In this document: positions 8,755 to 17,913 of the stretch, piece after piece
How the letters are laid out: each line of letters begins with the position of its first letter
Position numbering within the stretch: the first letter of the stretch is position 1
DNA from: UBA6055 sp965203755
GTDB taxonomy: Bacteria; Chloroflexota; Anaerolineae; Aggregatilineales; Phototrophicaceae
NCBI GenBank assembly: GCA_965203755.1
Contig: OZ241910.1
Coordinates: 1,178,001 to 1,242,000 of the forward strand
Direction of reading: 5' to 3'
DNA length: 64,000 nucleotides
Position numbers and translations under genes: made by a program
Notes under the pieces: model-generated
Told to the model about the DNA's origin: nothing
What the model saw: only the letters and a program-made list of their open reading frames with translations
Database searches by the model: none

Positions 8755-9828
8755 CTAAAGGGGATACGACCTTTCTAGGCTGCGCGGCCGCAAAATGACG
8801 CCGATCACCACTGGGGCGCCCAGCAGGGCCGTCACGGCATTCAGCGGCAGCACCAGACTGCTGCCGGGCAGTTCGGCAATCAATGAAGCCAGCAAAGCCA
8901 CGATGGCGCCGGCTGTCATCGCGGCCGGCAGCAGCAGCCGATGGTCGGAGCTATGAAACAGGGCGCGGCACAAATGCGGCACCGCGATTCCGACAAACGC
9001 AATCGGGCCGCAAAAGGCCGTCACCACACCCGCCAGCAGCGACGTGGCCGTCACAATCCCCAGCCGCAGCCAGCCGAGATGAATCCCCAGACTGCGGGCG
9101 TAGTTTTCGCCCAGAAGCAGGGCATTCAAGGATTTGGCGAAGCCGCCAGCCAAAAGCAGGCCGGCGATGACTATTCCGCCCAAAAGCGGCAGCTGCTCCC
9201 GGGTAACGCCGCCGAATGTGCCGAAAGTCCAGTTGATATAGGCTTGAATCCGCTCTGGCACCGCGAAATAAAGCAGCAGGCTGACCAATGCCGATACCAG
9301 ATAACCAAACATCAGCCCCAAAATCAGCAAGGTCATGCTGCTTTGAATCCGCGCCGCCGCCAGCAGCGCCAGCGACATCGTTATGCCGGCGCCCAGCCCG
9401 GCCGCCAGGCTTAGCAACAGATCGCCCGTCAGTCCCAGGCCGAGGCGGCTGGCGAACTGACGCGCCGCCGCAGCCGTCGACAGGACGACCAGGGCGACGC
9501 CCAGACTCGCCCCCGAACTCACCCCCAGCACAAACGGACCCGCCAAGCCATTGCGGAAAAACGTCTGCATCATCAAGCCGCTGACGCTCAAAGCCATCCC
9601 GGCGAATATGGCGGTCATGGTCTTGGGAAGGCGAAACTTCAGCAGGATATTCGTCCAGGCGGCGCGGTCGGCTTCTCCGCCCAGCAGGATGATCATAATT
9701 TGATCAAGGGGAATCGACACCGACCCCAATGCCAGGCTTAACATCCATACAGCCAGCAGCGCCAGCAGCAAAATCAGCAGGAGCATCGGCCGCCATCGGC
9801 GGCTTTGAAGCGGCGGCGCCTTAGTCAC
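8755..9828 (-). CDS. btuC: Cobalamin ABC transporter, permease
   Basis: A 357-residue FecCD/BtuC-family permease with about ten predicted hydrophobic helices. FRLPKTMTAIFAGMALSVSG (about 65-84) and FCGPIAFVGIAVPHLCR (about 266-282) are typical family segments; the latter forms the coupling region near the ATPase. It overlaps the end of btuF by 8 bases (9821-9828), pointing to translational coupling. It would import corrinoids through the inner membrane together with BtuF and BtuD, judging from the upstream riboswitch. Confidence 0.88.
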   Translation of the reverse strand: MTKAPPLQSRRWRPMLLLILLLALLAVWMLSLALGSVSIPLDQIMIILLGGEADRAAWTNILLKFRLPKTMTAIFAGMALSVSGLMMQTFFRNGLAGPFVLGVSSGASLGVALVVLSTAAAARQFASRLGLGLTGDLLLSLAAGLGAGITMSLALLAAARIQSSMTLLILGLMFGYLVSALVSLLLYFAVPERIQAYINWTFGTFGGVTREQLPLLGGIVIAGLLLAGGFAKSLNALLLGENYARSLGIHLGWLRLGIVTATSLLAGVVTAFCGPIAFVGIAVPHLCRALFHSSDHRLLLPAAMTAGAIVALLASLIAELPGSSLVLPLNAVTALLGAPVVIGVILRPRSLERSYPL

Positions 9829-11014
9829 TTGAAAGCCGCCGATAGAAGCTAAATTCGTGGTCGGGCAGCAGCTGCGGATGGAAAATCGCTATCAGGTCTT
9901 GCAAAATCCAATGTGGATGGGTCGCGCCCGCTTCGTAGACATTGCTGCCGCCATTGGCGTTTTGGTCGCGGTTGTTGTTCCAGACATCGCCCGACTGGAA
10001 GGCGGCGAAGTCACCAAAGCGGCTGTCCAGCGCCAGTAAATCGGACTGTGAATCGACGCCGAAGGTATCGACCAGCCAGATATCAGCCGCCAGGCCGCCG
10101 TCATAAACCACTTCAAAGCTCAATCCCTGACTCGCTGTCGAGCCTGCTTGGGACAGCAGCGGCCGCCCGCCGGCATCGCGCACGAACTGGCCGACATAAG
10201 TATCGGCGCCGGGGATGAACCAGGCATCGGCATAACCGAGAAAGGAATTGAGCAGAACAGTGGGCTGTTCAGCTAGGGCAGCGCCTGCCGCCAGCTGCCG
10301 CGCCGCCTCATACTGGCTGACCACATCATCATAGCGCGCGGCGGCTTTCGCCTCAAGATTATAGAACAAGGCGATGAACTTCAGCCATTCAGCCCGGCCC
10401 AATGGAGAAAGCTCGCGCCAGCTTGCGTCCAGCGCGGTAAACACGCCGGCATCCAGCAGTATCGGATGGGCGTCTGTCGCCGGGTCGAAGCCATAGCTTA
10501 GCGCCATCTGCGGCTCTAAGCTCAAGACCAACTCGATGTTAATCTCGGCGCCAAAGCCAACTTCGGCGATCTTGCCGTCGGCAGCCATCGCCAGCACCTC
10601 GTCGGCGTTGATGTAGGCGGCGCTGTCAATCCCCACCAGCCTGTCGAGCAAGCCAAGCTGCGACAAGGCCGGCAGCTGGGTGGTCGATAAGGCGATGACA
10701 TCGCCAGCCGGGACTTCAATGAACTGGGTTCCGGCGGCGAAGCTCTCGGCCGGCGGCGCCGGCGTGCCGCACTGCACCAGCACATACTCAAAGGACGGCG
10801 CGCCGGCAAAGGCATCGGCGACGCGGACGACTTTATAGTGATTGAAGTAGGCTGCCGAAAAATTCTCGGCGTCCCGAATATCGACTTTTTGCGGAAAATA
10901 GTCGACGTCGGCGACGTAATTTGTCACGCAGCCATCGGTCAGGTTGGTGTCCTGCGCCGCCGCCGGCAGCGCAAACCACAGCCATATTATCAGCGCGATA
11001 CATTTGGATCGCAT
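9821..11014 (-). CDS. btuF: Cobalamin ABC transporter, substrate-binding protein
   Basis: A 397-residue exported binding protein of the class III (BtuF/FhuD/FepB) type. Start ATG at 11014 is chosen because GAGGAGG lies 6-7 bases upstream; an in-frame start 15 bases further out would put that site inside the gene. The N-terminus is a signal peptide (CIALIIWLWFALPAAAQ) without an obvious lipobox cysteine. The two-lobed domain is recognised by the LLDRLVGIDSAAYIN and LSLEPQMALSYG segments. First gene after the riboswitch and terminator; it overlaps btuC by 8 bases. Confidence 0.85.
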   Translation of the reverse strand: MRSKCIALIIWLWFALPAAAQDTNLTDGCVTNYVADVDYFPQKVDIRDAENFSAAYFNHYKVVRVADAFAGAPSFEYVLVQCGTPAPPAESFAAGTQFIEVPAGDVIALSTTQLPALSQLGLLDRLVGIDSAAYINADEVLAMAADGKIAEVGFGAEINIELVLSLEPQMALSYGFDPATDAHPILLDAGVFTALDASWRELSPLGRAEWLKFIALFYNLEAKAAARYDDVVSQYEAARQLAAGAALAEQPTVLLNSFLGYADAWFIPGADTYVGQFVRDAGGRPLLSQAGSTASQGLSFEVVYDGGLAADIWLVDTFGVDSQSDLLALDSRFGDFAAFQSGDVWNNNRDQNANGGSNVYEAGATHPHWILQDLIAIFHPQLLPDHEFSFYRRLSSD

Positions 11015-11058
11015 TTTATCCCTCCTCAAGGATACAGGAGGAAACGGGGCCGGTCATC

Positions 11059-11085
11059 AAAAAAAGCCCGCCAGGATCGGCGGGC
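11059..11085 (-). terminator. Intrinsic terminator between B12 riboswitch and btuF
   Basis: On the minus strand GCCCGCC, a 6-nt loop and GGCGGGC form a 7-bp perfect stem followed by seven T residues. It lies between the aptamer (ending near 11143) and the btuF start, the position expected for a riboswitch expression platform that ends transcription when the ligand is bound. Confidence 0.85.
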
Positions 11086-11142
11086 ATGACTTTGCGTAAG
11101 ACCATGCTCGTCTCCCTTTTGACGCGAAAGATTCACGAGCTA

Positions 11143-11270
11143 AGGTTCAGGCAGGTTTTCGGACTTTTGATCTTGCGATCATCACCGTTGCGCGACAGTG
11201 TCGGACTTTCACCGACTTCCCCTGCTATGCGTCGAACCTCCGGGTTCAGACGCGTCTGAAACTTAGAAAC
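11143..11270 (-). ncRNA. Cobalamin (adenosylcobalamin-type) riboswitch
   Basis: Read on the minus strand the region shows the conserved core of cobalamin aptamers: GGGAAGTCGGTGAAAGTCC, then ACACTGTCGCGCAACGGTGA, then AAGTCCGAAAACCTGCCTG as the B12-box side. A paired stem (GGTTCGACGCATAGCAGGG side) precedes it. These elements bind cobalamin and usually shut off B12 import or synthesis genes. Here it controls btuFCD through the terminator at 11059-11085. Confidence 0.93.
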
Positions 11271-11279
11271 TATGCAGTT

Positions 11280-11285
11280 ATTATA
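11280..11285 (-). promoter_or_regulatory. -10 element for the btu leader
   Basis: Minus-strand TATAAT, about 10 bases upstream of the riboswitch 5' end, fits as the -10 box of the btuFCD transcript. A matching -35 (TTTCAT at 11303-11308, spacing 17) is poor. The rest of 11286-11426 shows no gene. Confidence 0.45.
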
Positions 11286-11426
11286 AGCATAACACAAGCC
11301 AGATGAAAAGCAAAACCCCACCCGCGAATGTTCCAATCATCGGCCGGCGAAGATGAAGGCAAAGCGATTCAAAGCCTTGACCCCGCCATCCACTTCCCAA
11401 GCTCGCGAAGCGGTGAATAACAAAAG

Positions 11427-12419
11427 CTATCGTTCCGCTGGATAGCGCAGACCCCACTGCCGGCGCATACGGTCCATGGTCGCCATAATCGCCAGGGTCT
11501 CATCCAAGGGCACGATGCCGCTTTCGGTCAGGCCGGCCCGAAGGCAGCGCCCAACTTCTACCGCCTCATAATTGTAGCCATTGCCCGCCAGCGGGAAGTC
11601 CAGCGTCTCGGCTTCTTGGCCGCTCATCTGAAGGGTCATCCTGGTTGGATGCCACCAGTCGGCAATCGAGATGTATCCCTTGGCGCCGATGATGCGGGCT
11701 TCATGGGGCGTATTCATCCGAATGGCGGTGGTTATCGCCGCCATCTCATTATCGCTGTATTTGAAGACCGACACCGAAAGCTCGTCGACGCCGGTCGAGC
11801 CCAGGGTATGCTGCGATACGATATCGGCTGGCTGCCGGCCGCCATACACCATAGAAGCCAAATACAGGCAGTAAATGCCCACATCCAGCAAAGCGCCGCC
11901 CGCCAGCTGCGGATTGAAGCTGCGATGTTCGGGCAGAATCTGCTCCATGCGATAGCCAAAATCCACCTGAACCAGCATGACATCCCCGATGGCGTTTTCG
12001 GCAAGCAGTTCGCGCAGCTTGACCATCGCCGGAAAGCAGCGCGTCCACATGGCGTCCATCAGAAACAGCTTCTTTTCCCGCGCCAGCGCAGCCATCTCCT
12101 GCGCTTCACGCCGATTGACCGCAAAGGGCTTTTCGCACAGGACATGCTTGCCGCTATTCAAGCACAGCAGGGTATGCGGCTTGTGAAAGGTATGCGGCGT
12201 GCCGATGTACACCACATCGACATTCGGATCACCTGCCAGCGCGGCATAGCTGCCATAACATTCGGCGGCGCCAAACTCCTCGCCAAAGGCATTTGCCTTT
12301 TGCCGTGACCGCGATGCCACCGCATAGCATTCGGCATCCGGCGCCGCCTGCAACCCGGCGGCGAATTTGCGCGAAATGCTGCCTAGTCCAATAATGCCCC
12401 ATCGAATTATATCGGTCAT
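11427..12419 (-). CDS. Gfo/Idh/MocA-family NAD(P)-dependent oxidoreductase
   Basis: A 330-residue sugar/polyol dehydrogenase-like protein. The N-terminal Rossmann motif is GIIGLGSISRKFA (about 8-20), and EKPFAVN (about 96-102) is the conserved catalytic-Lys motif of the family. GGALLDVGIYCLYLA (about 173-187) matches the dimeric dihydrodiol-dehydrogenase-like subgroup. The substrate is unknown. Its start overlaps the stop of the aldo/keto reductase by 4 bases, so the two are translationally coupled and may act on the same carbohydrate. Confidence 0.88.
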   Translation of the reverse strand: MTDIIRWGIIGLGSISRKFAAGLQAAPDAECYAVASRSRQKANAFGEEFGAAECYGSYAALAGDPNVDVVYIGTPHTFHKPHTLLCLNSGKHVLCEKPFAVNRREAQEMAALAREKKLFLMDAMWTRCFPAMVKLRELLAENAIGDVMLVQVDFGYRMEQILPEHRSFNPQLAGGALLDVGIYCLYLASMVYGGRQPADIVSQHTLGSTGVDELSVSVFKYSDNEMAAITTAIRMNTPHEARIIGAKGYISIADWWHPTRMTLQMSGQEAETLDFPLAGNGYNYEAVEVGRCLRAGLTESGIVPLDETLAIMATMDRMRRQWGLRYPAER

Positions 12420-13396
12420 GTCGGTTTCTCCTCGGTTTTCATTTCCAGCCAGGCGATCTCCGCGGCGCTTAGCTTGATGTCGAAGGCTTTGGCATTGTCT
12501 GCGATCTGCTCGATTTCCCAGTTGGCGACAATGGCATGACAGCGGGGACTGCCGCCAAGCACATAGGCGACAGCGATTTGCGCTGGCGAAGCATCCTTGT
12601 CGGCGGCAAGCTCCAGCACGCGGTCGAGCCGCTGGAAATTGCTTTCATGGGCGTAAGCGCCAATCGGATTGGCATCCCAATAATCGGTAAAGCTCTCAAG
12701 GTTGTCCCGCCGAAACTTGCCGGTCATAAAACCGCCCGCCAGACTCGACCAGGCGAGCAGATAAATCCCGTTTTGATCATACCAGGCGCGGTCGGATTCG
12801 CCTTGCGCGCCGCCCACGCTGATGCACCCGGGCCAAGGCGCGTTAATCATTTCGGCGACGCTGAACTGTGGACTGCTGACGGCAAAGGGCGCTTTGCCAT
12901 GGGCGGCAGCGTACTCATTGGCGGCCCGCACCCGCTCGGCGCGCCAGTTCGACCCGCCATAGATGCCGATATGACCCTTCTCCCGATACTCATTCAGCAC
13001 ATCGACAAGCTCGCCCGCCGGATAAGCCGGGTTGTCGCGGTGGAGCAGGTAGATCTCAACAAAATCAGTTTGCAGACGCTCTAAGGATTCTTCAAGGTCG
13101 CGGCGAATCAATTCGGGGGTGACCCGTTCAGGCTCATCGGGTGGATAGGGATGAGCGCCTTTGGTCAGGATAAGGACCTGGTCGCGAATACCGCGGTCAT
13201 TGATCCAAGCCCCAAGTTCCTTTTCACAGTCGCCGCCGCCATAATTATGCGCGGTGTCAAAGCAGGTGTATCCATGTTCAAACAGGCGGTCGAGCAGCCT
13301 GCGATTGGCAGCGCGCGTATCCGCCCGCAGCATGACTGTTCCCTGCAGCAGACGCGCCACGGGTTTTCTCACACCCTCAATTTGGTTATACTCCAT
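12416..13396 (-). CDS. Aldo/keto reductase
   Basis: A 326-residue (beta/alpha)8 reductase. The start ATG at 13396 has AAAGGA upstream and overlaps the end of the methyltransferase gene; a longer frame to 13456 would add 20 residues inside that gene and is not preferred. Catalytic Asp and Tyr are in FDTAHNYGGGDCEKELG, Lys in ILTKGAH, His in YLLHRDNP. NADPH binding is expected in the AIVANWEIEQI region. It probably reduces an aldehyde or ketone group; the partner is the overlapping Gfo/Idh/MocA gene. Confidence 0.88.
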   Translation of the reverse strand: MEYNQIEGVRKPVARLLQGTVMLRADTRAANRRLLDRLFEHGYTCFDTAHNYGGGDCEKELGAWINDRGIRDQVLILTKGAHPYPPDEPERVTPELIRRDLEESLERLQTDFVEIYLLHRDNPAYPAGELVDVLNEYREKGHIGIYGGSNWRAERVRAANEYAAAHGKAPFAVSSPQFSVAEMINAPWPGCISVGGAQGESDRAWYDQNGIYLLAWSSLAGGFMTGKFRRDNLESFTDYWDANPIGAYAHESNFQRLDRVLELAADKDASPAQIAVAYVLGGSPRCHAIVANWEIEQIADNAKAFDIKLSAAEIAWLEMKTEEKPT

Positions 13397-14309
13397 ATAC
13401 GGAGGTCCTTTCTGCAATGATTTTAGGTGAGCGAAAAAGTGGTAAATCGAGTACATCTTGATTCCTGCTCTTGACAGTTCTACCCCAGATCATTTTCAGA
13501 TCCTTGGTATATCTGTAATCTTCATAGAAACGATGAATATCATCAGCCGGGCGAATGGTCTGAAGGCGGCTGCGGATACATGCCGCATTTTCAGGGTCAA
13601 TCTCAACCCCAAGCGAAGGCCGGTTTAACTGCCAGGCCGCCGCCAGCGTCGTGCCGGTTCCGGCAAAGGGATCAAAAACAGTATCGCCGGCTTGAGATGA
13701 AGTCAGCAGGATACGGAGCAGCAGGGCGATGGGAGCCTGCTGTTTATGGAAACGTCTGCCAGCGCCGTCCCGCAAAGCCTCATCGCCGGCATAATATCCC
13801 GATGTCAATTCGCGAATATCATCCCAAACATCCGTGACAAACATGCCATTCTCGCGTTTGTGTTTGTAATGCGCCGGCAAAGGCGGGTCAATCCGCAATC
13901 TGTGAAACACCCGCGCTTTACGGCCTTTCGTCGCATAAGCGATAATCTGATAATGCTTGCCATAGCGGCGAATGGACGGCACGGCTGATGACAGTTTCTT
14001 CCAGATGATGAGGTTTTGCAGCGTCCAGCCAGCTTCGCGCAAACAGCGCAGCACATATTCGCTGTTCTTTTCGCGCTGCATAAAATAGACGGCGCCGCCG
14101 GCCGAAGTATTGGCATACACGGCCGCGCAAACCGCCGCCATCCAATCCCAATACCGCTCCGGCGGCAGATTGTCATCGTGCGAAACGTAGGTTTTGGCTT
14201 GGTTAAACGGCGGGTCCAAAAAGGTCAAATCAAGGGTGGATTCCAAAAACAGCCTAGACCCCAGAAACTCGTTTATATCCGCTTCAATAACCCGACAGTT
14301 AGCATTCAT
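13386..14309 (-). CDS. DNA methyltransferase (beta-class N6-adenine/N4-cytosine)
   Basis: A 307-residue S-adenosylmethionine-dependent DNA methyltransferase. Motif IV LDPPFNQ (31-37) comes before motif I DPFAGTGTT (about 219-227), which is the beta-class order. A separate target-recognition domain is not obvious; the middle part (about 100-200) may serve. No restriction endonuclease lies beside it: ftsK is 45 bases upstream and the aldo/keto reductase start overlaps its end by 11 bases. It could be an orphan regulatory or protective enzyme. Confidence 0.88.
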   Translation of the reverse strand: MNANCRVIEADINEFLGSRLFLESTLDLTFLDPPFNQAKTYVSHDDNLPPERYWDWMAAVCAAVYANTSAGGAVYFMQREKNSEYVLRCLREAGWTLQNLIIWKKLSSAVPSIRRYGKHYQIIAYATKGRKARVFHRLRIDPPLPAHYKHKRENGMFVTDVWDDIRELTSGYYAGDEALRDGAGRRFHKQQAPIALLLRILLTSSQAGDTVFDPFAGTGTTLAAAWQLNRPSLGVEIDPENAACIRSRLQTIRPADDIHRFYEDYRYTKDLKMIWGRTVKSRNQDVLDLPLFRSPKIIAERTSVYGV

Positions 14310-14353
14310 CCGTCAGAAATCTCCATCTGTGATTAGCGCCGGCGCCCCAAACG

Positions 14354-17300
14354 TCACTCTGGCATCACATCGCGCGGTTTGGAACTGCCTTCCTTGGGCG
14401 GGCCGACGACGCCGCGCGCTTCCATCATGTCAACCAGCCGCGCCGCCCGCGTATAGCCGATACGCAGCCGCCGCTGCAACAGGGAGATCGAGGCTTTGTC
14501 CAAGCGCCGCACCATATCAACCGCCGTCTGATAAAGCTCATCTTCCTGCGGGTCAGGGTTGCCGGTTTTATTTTCAACCGCCATGCCGCTCATATCGCGC
14601 GGCGGCATATCCCAAAAAGAAGTCTGTCCGCTTGGCTCGGCAGCCGATGAGGGGATGACGGCGGCTTGGGGCGGCGGCTCCGGCTCGACGCTTATCGGCT
14701 TGACGGTCTTGATGCCAAGATGCTGGGTCATCCAGTAGCGGCTGATATTGCTGATTTCATCATCAGAGACAAAGACTCCCTGCAAACGCTGGGGCGCCGG
14801 CGCATCGCCGGAAAGATACAGCATATCCCCCGTGCCCAGCAGACGTTCCGCGCCCGGCTGGTCCAGGATGACGCGGCTGTCGACGCTGCCGGCGACCGCA
14901 AAGGCGATCCGCGCCGGGAAGTTCGCCTTGATCAGCCCGGTCACGACATCCACCGAGGGGCGCTGCGTCGCAATCACCAAGTGGATGCCGGTCGCCCGCG
15001 CCAGCGCGGCGATCCGCGTGATGGCGCGTTCGGTTTCTTCGGGCGCCAGCATCATCAAGTCAGCCAATTCATCGATAATCACGACGATATAGGGCATGGA
15101 TTCAAGGCTGGCGTCACGATTTTTGTTGTAGTCGATGAGGTTGCGCGCGCCGATGCCGCTGAATTTTTTGTAGCGTTCGTCCATTTCGCGCGTGACCCAT
15201 TTCAAGACGCCGACAATGCGCTCCAATTCGACCACAACCGGCGCGATGAGATGCGGCAGGCCATTATAGCCGGTCAATTCGACCCGTTTGGGATCGACCA
15301 TGATGAACTTCACGGTGTCCGGCGAATTGGTCACCAGGATGCTGTTGATGATGGCGTTGACGCATACCGACTTGCCCGACCCGGTCGTCCCCGCGATCAG
15401 CAAATGCGGCATCCGGGTCAAATCGCCGGACACCGGCGTTCCGTCCACGGACATGCCCAGCGCGACCGCCAATGGCGACTTGATTTTCTGGAAGCTCTCC
15501 GATTCCATAACATCCCGCAGGCTCACCAGCGCGGCGCCAGGGTTCGGCACTTCAATGCCGACGTAACCTTTGCCCGGCACCGGCGCCTCCACGCGAATCG
15601 ACTTCGCCCCCAGCGCCAGCTGCAGATCTTTGTCCAACTGCGCGATGGCGCTGACTTTCACCCGATTCTTTTTACCCGAACGCGCCGTCAGATAATCAGG
15701 CTCGACGCCAAACTGCGTAATCACCGGCCCGGCGTTGACCTCAACAATCCGGCCCGGCGCGCCGAAACTCGCCAGGGTCTTTTCAATCAAACGCGCTCGG
15801 TTCAGCAGCTGCTCATGGTCCAACTCTTTTGCCGACCCACTGGAAAGCAGGCGGCGATAATCGGGCAATTGCCAGCGAACGCGGGCGCGCGACGGACTGA
15901 CGGCCGGCGATGAGACCGATTGTTGCGGCTTATTCAAAGGCGGCTCGATCCGCGGCGGCGGGCGAGAGGCGGACGATTGTTTTGCAGTCATCTCACCGCC
16001 GGCGGCATTCGGCTTTTCCTGTGATGGCGATTGTTTCGGCGGCGGGACAAACGGCGGCGCCGCTTTTGCGGGGGATGATGTTTGAGCCGCGGCCTGGCTT
16101 TTGCCGCGGCCAAACAGCCGTCCGAACAGGCCGGAATGCTGTTGATGGGCGGCTTCCGGCGCGCTTGAAGCCCGCCGAAGCGACTCCTGACTGGGCTCGA
16201 CTTGAGCGAAGGTCTGATGACCGCGCCGAATCAAAATACCGCGTTGATCAATCCGCATAGGCGGTATCGGCATATTGGAATCGGCGGCGGGTTCGGGCAA
16301 AGCCCCAGCCGGCCGCGCCGAAAGCGGCAGCTGCGCCGGCGGCGGTTTGGAAACGCGAAGCGATGTCGCTGGCTCTGCCGGCGCATGCCGCGGCGCTGTC
16401 TGGAGCCGCCGGGCGCGGCCTTCGGCGGCGCGCTGCGCCATCCGACTGCGAAAACCGCGGCCGACACCCACACACACCACCGCAATTTCAGCCATGCTCA
16501 AGCGCGTCATCATCATCGCGGCGAAGGTCAGCATCATCGCCACAATAACAAAGCCGCCGATTTCAGTAAAGTTATTGACCAGCGCCAGATACAGCCAGGC
16601 GCCAACATAGCCGCCGCCTTGACTGCGCTGATAGGCATACTGCACGAGTTCCTGCAAACAGCCTGATGTGACGGCGATCTGGCACTCGGCCAGACGGGCG
16701 ATTTCATGCTCGCAGACGTTCCGCCCGGTTGTTCGGGCGGCGCATTCCAACCGCTGCGCCTGCATGGCGTCGGGAACCGCGGCCGCATAGCCAAAAGAAT
16801 CCAGATATTGGAAAAACGTCAGCAGGCCGACAAAAGCAAGCGCGATCCCAGCCAGGCGAATGGGGTCAATCGACGGCGCCTGGTCGCCAAAGTGTCGGAC
16901 AATCAGCCACATACCGACTGCAAACATGGCAATCGGCACGGCTATCGCTCCCCATCCCAGCAGCTGACCGATGAAATTGTGAACCGCGCTGATGGCGGCG
17001 TGTTCTTGTGAGAGCGTGCTGAAAAATAAGGCGATGGCTCCAAAAACCAAGCCGACGCCAGCCAAATCCAGCTTGCGGTCTAAATCCAGCCATTCGCTGG
17101 AATCCAGTTTAGGTCTTTTGTCGGCCGATGTTCGGGCGGGGGGCGCGGCTTGCGCTTGATTGGCTCGGCGGTCGGGGCGGGCGGCGGGTCGGGTGTCTTT
17201 TTGACGGGCGCGCGAACTTTGGCCGGCGCGGCTGGCGGTCGATTGGCTGGGGCTGGTTTGGCCGCGCTGGCGCAGGCGGCGCAGGCCGCGGGCAATGGCG

Positions 17301-17695
17301 GCGGCTTTATTCCCGCGGCCGTCGGGCTTGGCATCTGGTTTGGCATCTGTGGCTTTGCCGCCCGGCAGCCGTCTCCGCAGAGCCGCCAGTCGGCCGCCGC
17401 TTGCGGACTTTTCAGCTTCGCGCGGCTTGTCTGTTTGGCTGCGGGCCGGCGGCGCTGCGCGCGTCTTATTCGAATCCTTTCCGGCCAACCGCGCGCGGCG
17501 GTCATTCGCGCCGCTTGATCTGTCCGGCCGCGTTCGCCGGCGGCCGCGGCTCATCTGCTTAGGCATCGCATCCCGCGCCGGCGGCTTGCCGCGGCCGCCG
17601 CCCAGCACATTCGACCGCCGCCGGCCGCGCGCATCAGGATCATAGTATTCGTCATCGTCGATATATTCAGGCTCGTCATCGCCGCGGTATGTCAT
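14354..17695 (-). CDS. ftsK: DNA translocase FtsK/SpoIIIE
   Basis: A 1113-residue protein. About 200 residues of an Arg/Pro/Ala-rich, probably disordered cytoplasmic N-terminus come before four hydrophobic helices (about 210-400) that anchor it at the septum. A second disordered linker (about 410-590) precedes the motor. Walker A GTTGSGKS is near residue 767 and the FtsK signature with LAR and ATQRPSVDVVTG follows. The C-terminal gamma winged helix (RLRIGYTRAARLVDMMEARG) reads polar KOPS-like sequences in known FtsK proteins. It moves chromosome ends across the closing septum. The long basic N-terminus is unusual but common in Chloroflexota-like genomes (inference). Confidence 0.95.
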   Translation of the reverse strand: MTYRGDDEPEYIDDDEYYDPDARGRRRSNVLGGGRGKPPARDAMPKQMSRGRRRTRPDRSSGANDRRARLAGKDSNKTRAAPPARSQTDKPREAEKSASGGRLAALRRRLPGGKATDAKPDAKPDGRGNKAAAIARGLRRLRQRGQTSPSQSTASRAGQSSRARQKDTRPAARPDRRANQAQAAPPARTSADKRPKLDSSEWLDLDRKLDLAGVGLVFGAIALFFSTLSQEHAAISAVHNFIGQLLGWGAIAVPIAMFAVGMWLIVRHFGDQAPSIDPIRLAGIALAFVGLLTFFQYLDSFGYAAAVPDAMQAQRLECAARTTGRNVCEHEIARLAECQIAVTSGCLQELVQYAYQRSQGGGYVGAWLYLALVNNFTEIGGFVIVAMMLTFAAMMMTRLSMAEIAVVCVGVGRGFRSRMAQRAAEGRARRLQTAPRHAPAEPATSLRVSKPPPAQLPLSARPAGALPEPAADSNMPIPPMRIDQRGILIRRGHQTFAQVEPSQESLRRASSAPEAAHQQHSGLFGRLFGRGKSQAAAQTSSPAKAAPPFVPPPKQSPSQEKPNAAGGEMTAKQSSASRPPPRIEPPLNKPQQSVSSPAVSPSRARVRWQLPDYRRLLSSGSAKELDHEQLLNRARLIEKTLASFGAPGRIVEVNAGPVITQFGVEPDYLTARSGKKNRVKVSAIAQLDKDLQLALGAKSIRVEAPVPGKGYVGIEVPNPGAALVSLRDVMESESFQKIKSPLAVALGMSVDGTPVSGDLTRMPHLLIAGTTGSGKSVCVNAIINSILVTNSPDTVKFIMVDPKRVELTGYNGLPHLIAPVVVELERIVGVLKWVTREMDERYKKFSGIGARNLIDYNKNRDASLESMPYIVVIIDELADLMMLAPEETERAITRIAALARATGIHLVIATQRPSVDVVTGLIKANFPARIAFAVAGSVDSRVILDQPGAERLLGTGDMLYLSGDAPAPQRLQGVFVSDDEISNISRYWMTQHLGIKTVKPISVEPEPPPQAAVIPSSAAEPSGQTSFWDMPPRDMSGMAVENKTGNPDPQEDELYQTAVDMVRRLDKASISLLQRRLRIGYTRAARLVDMMEARGVVGPPKEGSSKPRDVMPE

Positions 17696-17913
17696 GGTGC
17701 GACCTCTGATTCTCTCATCAAGCCATTGGATTGCGGTCTGCTTTATTGGGGATATACGGCTTTAACTGTTTTTCCAAAATTATTCCCATCGCTTATACGG
17801 TGTATAAGTTAATTCACTCATTTGCCAATCGACCAAACTTCTATGAAGCCGAGATTTTCCCCTATCTATGAAAATGGCACATCAGGATAAATCACAGCTT
17901 TACCTTTAAGTTT
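17696..17913. other. AT-rich intergenic stretch without a gene
   Basis: This region between ftsK and the SH3 gene is clearly richer in A/T than its neighbours and contains no frame I can support. It marks the left border of an AT-richer island that extends to about 19010. Confidence 0.5.

Noticed and set aside
11133..11336. 67-residue frame on the minus strand
   Set aside because: It falls within the B12 riboswitch; the RNA structure explains the conservation better.
14666..15913. 415-residue plus-strand frame
   Set aside because: It is antisense to the ftsK motor domain, which has intact Walker motifs.
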